Origin: Amphiduros pacificus
Lineage: Eukaryota; Annelida; Polychaeta; Phyllodocida; Hesionidae
Assembly (NCBI GenBank): GCA_949316495.1
Contig: OX439002.1
Location: forward strand, 51,251,531 to 51,315,530
Direction: 5' to 3'
Length of the DNA: 64,000 bases
Each line of letters begins with the position of its first letter. Within the stretch, counting starts at the first letter, position 1. The notes under the pieces are model-generated. The model searched no databases. It was not told where the DNA came from and worked only from the letters and a program-made list of their open reading frames with translations. The translations under genes were made by a program, and so were the position numbers. This document shows, piece by piece, positions 1 through 10,989 of the stretch.

Positions 1-2964
1 AGAAGGTTAAACATTCTGCACGTTGGATCAATAATTGTCCCCCATTCATCTGTCAGTTATTTTGATGTCATGGCTACATATTTAATCTCATTTGATACAG
101 GCACAATAATATTAATTGATGTGCATTTTTTCTACAGATTTGATCGTTTGTTTTTTTCATTTTTGTCTTGACAATGCTCCTGATTCAGAATTGCGTGAAT
201 GACAGATTTCAATGCACTTCACATAATATGAATGTCTATACCCTGAACTTTGTGATCAAACATTTAATTAATACATCTCGTTTTACCCCAACATAAAATT
301 CTGTAGCATTTGAACGTAGATGAGTCTTCTCCTAAAATCCAATTCATCTATTGAGCACTTTGTCAACACATCTTGCTCAACTGAACAGTGATTTAGTGCA
401 GACACATACTCAGTAAAGGTTTGCTAACAATGGGCCCTTTTAAGTATAGGCCACTTGAGTGATTTGGCTTACAGAGGCCTATTTGTCGATTATTGTTTAT
501 ATATTGACACAGGTCTTATACCCTTATGAACCACAATAGTGGTCACGTGAGTACAAGCATAGTACTAGGCACTTTCAGCAAAACACAATAATCCTGGCAG
601 GTGAATTGTGGTTGAGTTCATGGAGATTGCTTGAATGTATTACAGTTTCGTGGCCACGACCACATATCATCTAATTCTCTATGCAATTCCTGTGAACCCT
701 GTGATTTCGTTAGAGCTTTTAGCATGTTAAATATCACCATAAACCTCAACATACACATTTGAAACAGTAAAATGATGTTACATATTGTGTGATGTGACAC
801 ATAATGTGATGTGACAGTAAGAGAGGTATGGCATATGGTGACAATGTGAAATAGTGTGTAGGTTGTTGTATCATTTTTTTATCTAAACCGATAGAGCATA
901 ATATTTCGGTTATCATTGTATTGTATTCTTATGTGATTTAACTGATTGCATTCATTCAGTTTAATACTGATGAAACTATGAAATACTCCCTATTTTTATT
1001 TTAGATTTTCACCATCAAAGATTGCAAGTGACAGTAAATGATATTTAATTAATGAATTCCTGATTCATGGGAAGTACATCGTTAATTCCAATTTATATTC
1101 AAGGAAAACGGGAGAAACACATTCTTATCTATTATCTACCCACACCTCAGACTGGATAGATATATTTAAAAAGCACATTATGTGATTTTCTGTGGATAAT
1201 ATTTTGTTTTGCCTAAAAAACGTCATATTAACTGAGTCTAATGGCAGCCTTGCCACTACTACTTATCTTAAGTAGGACCAAAGTGCGTTATTATGAATAC
1301 TTGATATTGTTCATAGGATTAGAAAACAACTAAAATCCACGCTTTACACACTTTTCATGCAATCTATCTTGCGTAAAACCTATGAATATTTTAGTCGTTC
1401 TTTCCCATGATAGCAAGTTTCAAGTTTTATTAAAGGAGACCTAAATATTTTACAGGGAAGAAAATGAATAGAGATTTAGAAAGCAGCAATGTCACTTGTC
1501 ACTCTATAAGAGGGCTTTGTGACCTTACTCCTGGCCCTGCCACTCTCCACTGCCTTGGCATAGCTTACTTCTATAAACTTAAAACGATCCTTAGACACGT
1601 TTTGTGCTCAAAACTGTGATGTCTTGTAGAAGGAAAGCAAATCACACTAACACGATTTGGGGCAACACAGAAATGTTGTTTGCCGTTGTGACAGCACCAA
1701 ATGAAGTCAAACATTCTTTTGCAAGGAAAAAGACAAAGCCATTACTCGTGAACATATCAGTGTGAATTTCTATATCAGGAAGAACTGCTGGAAGTAATTG
1801 TTGGAACATTTCTCTGTGTCTCTTATTTTGTGTTTGCTGAACTTGAGTTATTTGAAAGGAAACATCACAAGTGTTGCTGTCTTAAGTTATATTGTTAGAT
1901 GGTATGTCTGCATATTATCATTGTTAAGCATTCAAATATTAAGAGAGGCTTTATATAAACTCCTTTAACATCACAAACCTCGTCATTCAACGAAATTGCA
2001 TTTGCATGGGCTATGTTTATGTTTGTTCCATCATTCTATGTCAATTCAATTACTCTGTGTGTAATATCATTACTCTTAATTTGTTATATTTGGCTCTGAT
2101 TACATTTTGGATGAGGTATGTACGGTTTTCTGGTTAAATGAGAGCCATTTTCTCTCGGGGAAATACAAGACATCTTTTCTCTGGTTAAGTCCAGTGTTGG
2201 TGCAATTGGACAAAGAGACGCCGACCTCACAGATCAGATATATACCCAAAGACCTCAAAATGAATGGAGCCTGATTCATAGTCAAACAGGAAGGTTTAGA
2301 AGCCCATCTTCATCCTGCAGACGCTGTAAGAAGCAGTTTCCTAAAAGCCTTTACAGTCAGTTTTTGCCTCAGTATCAGGACAGGACAGCGTCTCTGAAAA
2401 TCTCCTTTGGATTTTTTTTTATAAAAGTGTGTCAGTATCAAAAAGTCTCCATCCCTAGGCTGTTGAATCTGCTTTTATTGTAAATGTAAAGCACACAATC
2501 ATCATATTTAAACATCTAAGTCCAAATATTGTTTAAAGGCATCTCCGTGGAAGAGAAGAGCAAACTCCCTGTTTCAGCCAGGAGCAGAGTCTGGGTTAGT
2601 TGACAGGGTTGAGGTACATCAAAGGTGAAGGGGTGACTTCTACAGCCTTAACCCTCCTGGCTTGGTTAATACTATCACGCAACAGAGGCACTTTTTAGTC
2701 TGCAATGCTAGTATTTTCCCTGGCTTTGAGGACAAACTGTCAGAGAAGCCGGTCGGTGTATATACTGGTATATAAGCCACACAGCACAGGTGTTTATGTC
2801 TAAACAACATAAATCTGGTGCGAATAACTTTGAAACGGTGTATCTGCAAATCAGTGTTATATGATTTTGGATTAATGATTGAGGTTCTGATTCTATTGTT
2901 TGTGTCACTATTATGTATAGTTTAATCCAAGCTTAGCTGTGGTCCTTCAAGACTCTAGATGATA
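1..2964. other. Gene-free AT-rich stretch
   Basis: I see no supportable coding exon here. The open frames are all about 60-70 codons, which AT-rich DNA gives by chance, and none has a recognisable motif. The stretch contains one copy of dispersed repeat family B, listed separately. The rest is unassigned intergenic or intronic DNA. Confidence 0.6.
268..634 (+). repeat. Dispersed repeat family B, copy 1
   Basis: This segment is clearly homologous, in inverted orientation, to 24286-24722. Shared landmarks in the same order include GTAGATGAGTCTTCT near its left end, TAAAGGTTTGCTA, GGCTTACAGAGG, and CACTTTCAGCAAAA followed by CAATAATCCTGGCAGGTG near its right end. The two copies differ by substitutions and by an insertion of roughly 90 bases in copy 2. 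No protein-coding capacity or terminal repeats were seen, so it is probably an old non-autonomous transposon of unknown class. Confidence 0.7.
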
Positions 2965-3304
2965 TAGATGATATTGATTTGTTTGTTTGTTTGTTTGGGG
3001 TTTTACATCACTTTCAACATTATTTTAGTCATTTCGTGATGAGACCTACTTGTAGCAGATATAGTGCTGCCTCACTGAATTGTCATGTCGCAGGTCCTTG
3101 ACATGACAACCCACCTGGTCACAGATTTACAAGGACAACGGGTTAATCCTTTAGGCACGGGCCTCAGCTCATTGTGTCATGAGTTCAATCTCGGCATGGC
3201 CGGGGATCGAACCCACGACCTTTGGATCACCACAGAGGAGCTGGTGCTAATATGATGGCGCTCTAACCAACTGTGCCACGGTCCGTGGCCTTAGATGATA
3301 TTGA
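2965..3304 (-). mobile_element. tRNA-derived SINE with target-site duplications
   Basis: Read on the - strand, the element starts at 3291 with a tRNA-like head containing an A-box-like stretch (TGGCACAGTTGGTTAGAGCG) and a B box (GGGTTCGATCCCC), the internal RNA polymerase III promoter of tRNA-SINEs. A tRNA-unrelated body follows, and the element ends in a GTTT/AAAC-repeat tail at 2978-2997. The 13-bp sequence TAGATGATATTGA flanks it exactly at 2965-2977 and 3292-3304, as expected for insertion by LINE-encoded machinery. The body next to the tail (GGGGTTTTACATCACTTTCAA on the + strand) resembles the conserved 3' domain of molluscan SINEs. A second copy lies at 36604-36800. Confidence 0.88.
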
Positions 3305-6300
3305 ATGATGATGTAAGATAGATATCATTATAAATATAAGTGGAGGGTACTTTATTATTTATGAAAGACACATGTAGTAGTCATGGTGGCTGCAACTCTT
3401 GTTAGACAATAAAAACGGCAACTCAGCACACACAAAAACTTTAGAAGGAATTGTTTGATAGAGCGCTACATTTCCTTTTGATGAATAGTATACTAAACTT
3501 TTATGATCAAAATAATGTTGAGAACTTTAGCCGAAATAATGATGTGAATCATGATTTCGTTTCACCACCATGCGATATTTTCAAACTAAATGAAATGTGT
3601 CGAAAGGGAATATATGCAATAACATTGGAAATTTTGCTAATCAATTCACAGGGAAAATATCTGTAAAAAGCATAATTTGTCACCTGAGGGCTTTTTTACA
3701 ATGAGGAAAAGTCACACGAGACATTCATTATTCAAGTGCTTATTAACTGGTAAACATCCATTTATATTCCTCATTAATATTTTTCTGTGACATTTAAGAT
3801 ACATTTTTAGGAGCATGAGGATATGATTAAGATCTTTACGGAATCATCCGATCCTATATTTATAAATGATCACATGTGCTTCATTTTATTTGTACTTGAG
3901 GAATTGCCATCTTAGATTTTTCATATTTGATGCTCTTTGTGAACTTTACAAAACCTAAATGATAATCCATGAAGAATCAAATTTCAAAACAATCACTCAT
4001 GTTTTAGACGGTAAATATATAAAATGTAAGTCCCCACCAATGAGCCATGTCTATCTTTCTAGAGATGTTGAGCAAGTTTGTTTGTAACGGATCTCACTCT
4101 TGAGAATAACAACAGTAAGCTGGCAAGACGTGATTCCTGAACAAATATCGTACAATGCCACCAGGTGTGCTAAAAATGATGATAGCCTGGGCTTCCATCT
4201 CATCTGGGGATTAGGAAAACATATGAAATACATAAGAATGCCTTCAATGCTGAAAAATGTTTGTACCTGAAAGAAGAAGTTGTGAAGATTTCGTGCCTTG
4301 CTCAAGTGGATAAAAGATGCCTTTTCAATCACATATTCAGTATTACGCTGTCTTCACATTTTACTGTGAAAGAGCCAAGCAGATACACACTGATAACCAA
4401 AGCAAACTGCCGTAGACATCTATCTAATGAAAGTGTAATGCTATAAATGTCTTCCTATATTTGCCACTGACTATATATATAGTCCATTATATATTCCATT
4501 TGCATCAAGATATCACATCTATTGATACTCTCAAATTAGGAAATCTTACCCGAACCGAAATGATGAAAAGCACAGTTAAGGTTTCACTAGAAACGTTCGA
4601 TAATTACACCGTAAACATCTGGTACTGATACATACTTTTGTTCCAGGTTTATATATAATATTTCATTTTTATTTTACAAAAATGGGTTTGGGGATACAAA
4701 TGTGTACAGTTATGTCTATAACTATAAAACACAAGCGTCATTTAGATTTGAGTACACGAGGGTTAGAACTATTTTTAAAGCACATACAAAACAAATAAAA
4801 CACCAACTGTTTTTGTAATATGAATATTTCAGTGTGAGCTTGGTGTATACGGTGTGAGTAAAAATACATATATCATAAAATAACTTCAATGTGTGTATAT
4901 ATTAAATATATAGGCAATAATGAACATTTATCGCCAGTTATAAAATGCAAGGTTTAAAACAAGTCATCTAGGATAAGAACATGATTCCATCATCAATGTG
5001 TGCTTCTGGTTTATGTGTTATTTCATATTCTCAGCGCTTTTCCTCTAATGAGAGACATTATGTTGTCTTGATTTCCTGATGTGATCGTAGTTTCCACGCA
5101 AACAACTTGAAACTGAATATGGCAGTAGCAAACTAATTGTCTTATTGCTGTTTTGAGTGTGTGTTCCTTAAATATCACATGCAAGATACTGTCTATACAT
5201 CACGTACATTAGATATTTGGCATAAGATTCCCTCTTAAGGATTCATATTAACTTCACCAACCCACCTAATTAAACTAGTGGACAATTTATTTTTCTCTAG
5301 ACTGTGTATCGCCAAGAGCATAAATGTGGATTCCAAATAATAGAATGTAATGGATTCGGAAGTAAGGAAAGAGATGAGGACGATGTAAAGATACGCCCCC
5401 ATTGAATGATAAGACCAGTCAGATTCTTCTATTTATAGCTTTAGAAGCCTGGACATTCATTCTAGGAACTCTGAGTAATGATTAATTCAACATTGTAAAC
5501 TTTTAAAGGCATAACTATTTTGTTATGTACTATTTTCTCAGTCTATTTTAGGCTTGAACAATCCATGGTCAAATTATCTTATTCCCAGTGAACACATGTT
5601 TATCATTGTTGCAGAAATTGTCGATGAGATAGTTTAGCTGCTAGCACCTGCAGCCACGCCATTCTTCCCACTTCCTTGATCTGTAAGACATTAGCAAAGA
5701 CCTTTCCTGAATGGTTCTTTTCCTTGTTTTGTTTTGTTTTGTTTGGGGTTTATATGTTTAATTCACACACACACACACATTCCTGACATGATAGATAGAC
5801 TTACAATATAAACTCTATTGTAGGAGTTGCGGCATACTCACGTATTGCAGGATATCTTTAATGTCATGGCATTAACATGAATATCACACGATACGAGAGG
5901 AAATCGCCACGTGATCAGATTTGGGATGCTCACCAAATGTCCCGGATGTTTGCTATATGGGTCTCCAAGGTGGTTAAGGAAAATCTCTGGGCGTAGTTGG
6001 CAAGGACTGCGCATAATATGATTAGAGAAGATTTGAGGCACTAAAGGGATTGTAAACAGGCATGTAGTGGTAGTCTCGTCGTGCTCACTTAGTATCTCCC
6101 CTCCCTTCCACTAATATGTGGCCGTGTGCCTCTAAGAAGCAGGAGAAAGCAGATGAAACTTCAACATAGGGTCCATCAACATTGGGCCACGTCTTTACAA
6201 AAATTGTCTTGGTAAATTATTCATTATGCCCAACACCATTCTTGTGAGCTCCTAGATGCTTTGAGATGGGTATTTACAGGTTTCTACTGGCTTTCTGTAC

Positions 6301-9300
6301 ATCCAGCGCTTGTTCTCAGGCTACTTGTAATTAATCCAATATGTTCAACAGGAAAAGCTAGGGTGGCAACATTTCGCATCAAATCATTTCAGCCAGATTG
6401 TTTGGTACATTATATAATATGAATCAATAGTATCTGGTAGAATTAAAAACTGATTTGATGAAATCATATGATGTTTAATAAGAAAGGGGAATGAACAATG
6501 TGCTGGATACACAAGCCGTTGTTTATCATTTTGACAAAATTATATTAGACAATTTTGATAACAAAAGAACAGAACATTGTTTCTCTGCCTGTGAACCCTG
6601 GAATCTCCGACCATCAAATTTTAGAAGGTGATTTTGGATATTCTAGATATCAACACACGTATATGAGAACCAAGCCCAGAGCTTCTGATAAAAAGTTAAG
6701 CTCCACTGATGTGAAGCAGTTGAAAATGATATGATCAGATATATGAACAGATTTCCATTTTTCCCACATCATTGGCATGCCTGACCAAGGCTCAGTTGCT
6801 AATTACCTTATATCAACCACTGGTTGAATTCTCCACTGCAAATGCATATTTAAATTTATTTTTTAAAACACAAGCAAGTTCTATTGAAGCTTAGAATTAA
6901 GAAACTTTATTTATATGATATTTATGTTATCAATTTTAACAACTTGAGAGACGAGGGTCGTGACTAACCATTTCCATGGTGTGATGAGGCGCGAAATAAT
7001 GTCAACACCGCTGAATGTAGACGGGCATGATTTAGAAGCAAGACATGGCATAAAGATGAAATTAATTAAAACAATATGAAATCCCATTTCCTCTTGTGTT
7101 CTTCTAATTCATTATTCACAGCAGGAAGAATTAATATTTATATAACCTGCCACTCATTACACTCTCACATGGTGGGGGTAAAAACAAACATCTCTCTCTT
7201 CGAATTGGGGTTTAGGAGATATAATTTGTCAGGTAGGGTCTCAGGTTGAACTGGTGCACAAACATACATGAAATGTTTGTCCCAAACAAAACAGCCTTTT
7301 TGAGCATTTCAATGATTGATGTTTGTGGCCATGCATAAATAGATTTTCACTTGTAGGATTGTTGTATGTAATTTACCTTCAGCAGAAGCATACCAAGGAT
7401 GATGTGAATGCAATACAGGATGTGCTCAGAGGATGCACGGATCCTTAGTGGCTTAGCAGAAAGACACTTTGGTGTTTAAAATGTACAGAGGACTTCTCAG
7501 TTCCTATGTTGTGTTCTCCTCACAGCACGTAGACCCTTAATTTCTTTCCTCTACCGGTTCCAGCATTTCCCCTCTGTTCAGAGTCATTTCCAGGTCTCAT
7601 GTACAGATCTCGTGTACAGGTCTCATGTCTTTCTGTCCATATGCCACATGGGCTGCGCCTCGGGCTTCGGTCATTGTCAGACCCAACTTAGGTTTTTGTC
7701 AATATTCTCAATAGAGCGCGAGCTGAGCTGTAAAGTGGGTGGGCTTGCTCCTGAGTGAATGCCTTTGACAAGGTTCTATCAGAGGGTGGGCAGGTATCAG
7801 ATTGCGTGCCACAGTTACACACTTCCTACAATACAATACCTGATCATTATATTTCTGACCATAATTTTAGCATATTTTATATATTGCATAGGAAAGTGAC
7901 ATTAACTGAAAGTTTGAAGAAAAAAAATGAATTACACATTGTGAGTAGAATTGATCAAAGATTGTCCTCCCTTATCACTGAGAAGGCATAGTTGAGTAAC
8001 TCCATTGAGTAAGAGAAACAAAGCAGGTGATAGTAGCTTTTGTGCCTGACTGTGCAGGTGAGAGCCCACAGAAAGCAGACTCGTCTGCAATATGTGAAGC
8101 ATTAATTCCGCTACATTTTCCAACATATAAGGGAGTACATTTTCTCATGAGAATATATAGACAATAAAACATATGCAGGTAGTAATCACAAACAAATTAA
8201 CAAAAAAAACCATTATAATATCACAATTTTATATCATATTCTGAGTGCAAACACATTACATAAATGTAATAGAGAGACCTATGGCAAACAATGTCATTTA
8301 TTTCCATAGTTGGTTTTCGTTACATTGTTCTGTTATCGTGAGTAGCTCAATACACAGGATATTATAGTTGCAGCGGGCACACACATACTCCTCCAAAATG
8401 ATGGTTTTGATGCTATCGCTGGAAGGGGCAATATAATGTAAGTAACAAATATGCTTCAGAGTAAAAACAAGCCATGATTTATGTACACCCCACGTTTGAT
8501 GTTGGCTTTTCTCTGCTGTGGGATACGCATGTGGATGGACATAACCTTTGGTCAATATCTCATCTGAAGGACTGCTCAACAAGTGGCCCCTAAAATATGC
8601 AGAGAAAATACACGATGGCTTATTAGTATTCCTTGATCCACAGAGGGAGGGTTTTGCATTGACTAGAATTACAAGCAATTTCCTACAATTGAAAAGTGGT
8701 GCGTCATGCGTGGTCTGAACAAACAATAGTCCCACTTGGCTCCCAATGCTTTGATCTCAATTTTAAACTCTTGATATCATTTAAATGAATAAAAATGAAA
8801 ATATTGAGAAAAAAATTCTATGTCAAACAACAAGAATCTTGTATTTATTTGAAAGGCTACTATATAATTGTCATCACATCTTATATATACGGTCATGGGT
8901 TTAATCAGAAGATCTCAATATAATTCAACAATATGGCAATGCACCATGCATAGAGACAAACTATTGGCTGCAGTTTCTAATGTTTGCTGATCATTTTATG
9001 GGACAGCATCTTAGCAGATATAATGAGGGATGGGTGTGGCACTGCAGATTCTTTGGATTTCCTGGTCTCTATGGTAACTGTGCGGCGGTTGGATAGCAGA
9101 AAGAAACGTGACCAGTGCATTTATTATCCCTCTATCTGCGTGGGACACATTCGTAAAGGCAACAGATAACCCATAGTCATTATCAAGAAATTTTCTCTCG
9201 TTGTCATTAATTAAAAAATGAGATATAACAGTCGTTCATATGATAGCAATTCAATATTTGCTTTGTGCAGGTACTTGTCTAATGAAACATGACCTTATCC

Positions 9301-9974
9301 CCTTTCATTTCTGCACAGATAACGGCCGGTATGGAATCATGCACGTATTTCATAAATATTAGTATTCTCAGGACGTCTTAATTACAAGACTTTTATATTA
9401 TTGGTATTCAGGGAAGCAATGAAGAGTGGCACGTTATCCTTCATGTCGGGCAGTATTCCTACATTGCGGAGATACCAGAAACCAATATTAAAAAGAAATG
9501 CCATTTTGATATACCTTGCGGTTCTGGAATAGTTCACATTACTTGGAAATATTAAACTTCCTACTCCTGAGAATGCTTGGAGCAGACATCACGCTGTAAC
9601 TGTACACTTTGGACGGCCCACACAAGACAGGTCTGTTCTTATATATCCACATAAATGGGATCTTTTTGGCTTGTGAGATACATTGTAACATAATGCTAAG
9701 TTATCATATGGTGTCCAATGTATCGCATATCAGTAAATATTTGATATATATTGGATATGATCTATTATAAACTACAGCGAGTCAGGTTCATATCTTATAT
9801 TGCCAATCAGCTTAAGAATGTATTGTATGGCAGGCGTGTATCAATGGTTACCCTTACAAGCAAGGGTCTTAGTAAAAGGTCAACATAAAAGTGACACAGA
9901 GAGGACATCATAGAAAGTGACAATGGTGCAAAGCATGGATGTCGTCTAAGAAATTAATCTTCACTAGACATGGA
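3305..9974. other. Gene-free stretch; one weak exon candidate
   Basis: No gene is supportable. The longest open frame is 145 codons (8298-8735, - strand). It has no recognisable domain, splice context or compositional bias, and is probably chance. A short CA run lies at 5765-5780. A - strand exon-like segment at 5842-6040 is listed separately. Confidence 0.55.
5842..6040 (-). other. Candidate exon (weak)
   Basis: On the - strand, a pyrimidine-rich tract ending in CCCTTTAG precedes a 199-base segment. The segment is open in one frame throughout and is followed by a consensus donor GTGAGT (complement of ACTCAC at 5836-5841). The encoded residues, such as NHLGDPYSKHPGHL, match no family I recognise. 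It could be a non-coding RNA exon or coincidence. Confidence 0.15.
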
Positions 9975-10720
9975 TAACTTTAGAAGAGTTTATTTTTTAC
10001 TGGACAAGAAGAGGTGTAGAAGAGTCCAATCTTTATTAGACAGGAAGAGATTTAGTAGAGTCCAATCTTTATAAGACAGGAAGAGGTTTATAATAATCCA
10101 ATCTTTATTAGACAGGAAGAGATTTAGTAGAGTCCAATCTTTATAAGACAGGAAGAGGTTTAGAAGAGTCCAATCTTTATTAAACAGGAAGAGGTGTAGA
10201 AGAGTCCAATCTTTATTAAACAGGAAGAGGTTTAGAATAATCCAATCTTTATTAGACAGGAAAAGGTTTAGAATAATCCAATCTTTATTAGACAGGAAGA
10301 GGTTTAGAAGAGCCCATTCTTTATTAGACGGGAAGAGGTTTAGAATAATCCAATCTTTATTAGACAGGAAAAGGTTTAGAATAATCCAATCTTTATTAGA
10401 CAGGAAAAGGTTTAGAATAATCCAATCTTTATTAGACAGGAAGAGGTTTAGAAGAGCCCATTCTTTATTAGACAGGAAGAGGTTTAGAAGAGTCCAATCT
10501 TTATTAGACAGGAAGAGGTTTAGAAGAGCCCATTCTTTATTAGACAGGAAGAGATTTAGTAGAGTCCAATCTTTATAAGACAGGAAGAGGTTTAGAAGAG
10601 TCCAATCTTTATAAGACAGGAAGAGGTTTAGAAGAGTCCAATCTTTATTAGACAGGAAGAGGTTTAGAAGAACCCATTCTTTATTATAAAGGAAGAGTCC
10701 AATCTTTATTAGACAGGTAG
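9975..10720. repeat. 36-bp minisatellite, about 20 copies
   Basis: Tandem units of 36 bp carry the core AGTCCAATCTTTATTAGACA followed by GGAAGAGGTTTAGA. Three main subtypes differ at the start of the core: GAGTCCAATC, AATCCAATC and GAGCCCATTC. Because 36 is divisible by three, the - strand keeps one open frame of 249 codons across the array, giving a 12-residue repeat (NLFLSNKDWTLL, with DWIIL and EWALL variants). No start context, splice site or flanking coding sequence supports translation. Confidence 0.9.
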
Positions 10721-10989
10721 ATGGGTACAGTGCTGTCAATATTTTAATTTCAATCTGAATGTTACATTGTCATACAGGAAGTAAAATGACACACTTTCAC
10801 GTTAACAATGATATCTTATGTTGCATTATTACTTATTTCTAATCGATTTGTTCTTTCTATTGGAATTAACACATTTGGGTAAAATTGCAAATGTAATTGC
10901 TATGCTTCTTCGATCTATCTGACCTTTAAATGTGGCACAACCAAAAGTTATACATGTCGTACCTGCTACATTACCTACTTCTGCACCTG

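Noticed and set aside
5715-5760. GTTTTGTTTTGTTTGGGG as a SINE tail
   Set aside because: Similarity to the SINE tail is limited to a few low-complexity bases, and no body or head follows.
8298-8735. 145-codon - strand open frame
   Set aside because: No domain, motif, splice context or codon bias is recognisable. One frame of this length is not surprising in 64 kb.
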